From Oscillospiraceae bacterium (GTDB lineage Bacteria > Bacillota > Clostridia > Oscillospirales > Oscillospiraceae), in assembly GCA_017430985.1 (NCBI GenBank), contig JAFRLZ010000079.1, positions 1 to 36,037 of the forward strand: DNA of 36,037 nucleotides. The letters are read 5' to 3'. Under the pieces are notes generated by a model. The model was given only the letters and a program-made list of their open reading frames with translations, made no database searches and was not told where the DNA came from. Below, in pieces: positions 35,762 to 36,037 of this stretch (positions are counted from its first letter, which is position 1; each line of letters opens with the position of its first letter). Position numbers and translations under genes: made by a program.

Positions 35762-35828
35762 TGCAAAATGCGGGGCACCCGAACGGGTGTCCCGCATTTT
35801 GGCACGCGATAAGGGATTCGAACCCCTG
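35762..35828. repeat. 67-bp direct repeat, copy 1 (tRNA-Arg 3' end plus terminator)
   Basis: It is identical to 35925-35991. It contains a terminator hairpin (35765-35800) and the last 29 bases of tRNA-Arg (35800-35828), from the T-stem to CCA. The rest of the tRNA is missing here, so this is a tRNA fragment, not a gene. Confidence 0.9.
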
Positions 35829-35924
35829 CGAAGTTCGGCGCTGCGCGCCTTGCTTCGCAACTTTTATCCGCTTCGCTCAAAAACGCTTCGCGTTTGGGTC
35901 AGGGCTTCGAATCTCGGCCCTGTA
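35829..35924. other. Spacer between the tRNA-Arg 3'-end copies
   Basis: 96 bases rich in GCTTCGC-type short inverted repeats, with no gene. CAGGGCTTCGAATCTCGGCCCTG (35899-35921 region) resembles a T-arm, but no complete tRNA can be built around it. Confidence 0.5.
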
Positions 35925-35991
35925 TGCAAAATGCGGGGCACCCGAACGGGTGTCCCGCATTTTGGCACGCGATAAGGGATTCGAACCCCTG
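35925..35991. repeat. 67-bp direct repeat, copy 2 (belongs to the intact tRNA-Arg)
   Basis: The second copy holds the tRNA-Arg terminator (stem 35928-35943 with 35948-35963, one G-T pair, loop GAAC) and the 3' end of the tRNA. Identity to copy 1 stops exactly at the 5' edge of the T-stem. Confidence 0.9.
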
Positions 35992-36037
35992 ACCTTCTGG
36001 TCCGTAGCCAGACGCTCTATCCAGCTGAGCTAATCGC
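35963..36037 (-). tRNA. tRNA-Arg (anticodon ACG), 5' end cut by the window
   Basis: The minus strand reads GATTAGCTCAGCTGGATAGA for the D arm. The anticodon stem TCTGG/CCAGA holds loop CTACGGA (anticodon ACG). The T arm is AGGGG-TTCGAAT-CCCTT, and the acceptor is ATCGCGT with discriminator G and encoded CCA. Only about 2 bases of the 5' acceptor strand (expected AC) lie beyond the window. A36 plus ACG identifies arginine. Confidence 0.95.

Noticed and set aside
35739-36033. Plus-strand open frames across the tRNA-Arg region
   Set aside because: They translate tRNA antisense sequence and terminator hairpins, a common annotation artefact.

Overview
The window is a GC-rich, low-redundancy stretch of bacterial chromosome. 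It probably comes from an anaerobic Gram-positive Firmicute of class Clostridia, most likely an Oscillospiraceae/Ruminococcaceae-type gut bacterium. This rests on strong AGGAGG-type ribosome sites, TTGACA/TATAAT and extended TGnTATAAT promoters, FeoA-FeoA-FeoB plus a DtxR/MntR regulator, a type III glutamine synthetase, DUF4298, GPH-type symporters and a TRAP transporter. The genus is inference only. No phage genes, insertion sequence or CRISPR array is visible.

Layout. (1) 1-2450: ferrous iron uptake (feoA, feoA, feoB; minus strand, feoB cut by the window start), divergent from a DtxR-family repressor, with two DtxR-like palindromes on the feo promoter. (2) 2500-7062: a SAM methyltransferase, a histidine phosphatase, and an MFS transporter translationally coupled to a phytoene-desaturase-like FAD oxidoreductase. 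(3) 7077-12440: a LysR regulator, glmS and type III glutamine synthetase. (4) 12445-16236: a minus-strand nucleotide operon pyrG - 85-aa conserved protein - guaA. An intrinsic terminator sits in the pyrG leader just before the ribosome site. (5) 16311-20453: an alpha/beta hydrolase, a coupled operon of PfkB kinase, ThpR and acylphosphatase, an SDR, and a Lar-like zinc-ribbon protein.

(6) 20670-31684 is the most interesting part. A TRAP transporter (dctP-dctQ-dctM) and a small membrane protein are followed by a DeoR-type regulator. Divergent from the regulator is a six-gene cluster: a HisA-like TIM barrel of unknown function, an APC permease, a xylose-isomerase-like TIM barrel, a flavin reductase-like protein, and two different members of the sn-glycerol-1-phosphate dehydrogenase superfamily. 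A GTTTG-N6-CAAA palindrome lies at the start of both the TRAP transcript and the deoR transcript, so the regulator may control both. I read this as an uncharacterised uptake-and-catabolism system for a small acid, polyol or sugar derivative; the substrate cannot be read from the sequence.

(7) 31730-36037: an MgtC-like membrane protein, a 72-bp REP-like palindrome, DUF4298, a GPH symporter coupled to a phosphodiester-glycosidase-family protein, and a tRNA-Arg(ACG) cut by the window end. The 3' end and terminator of that tRNA are duplicated 163 bp away. Most transcription units are closed by clear intrinsic terminators, several of them bidirectional between convergent genes.
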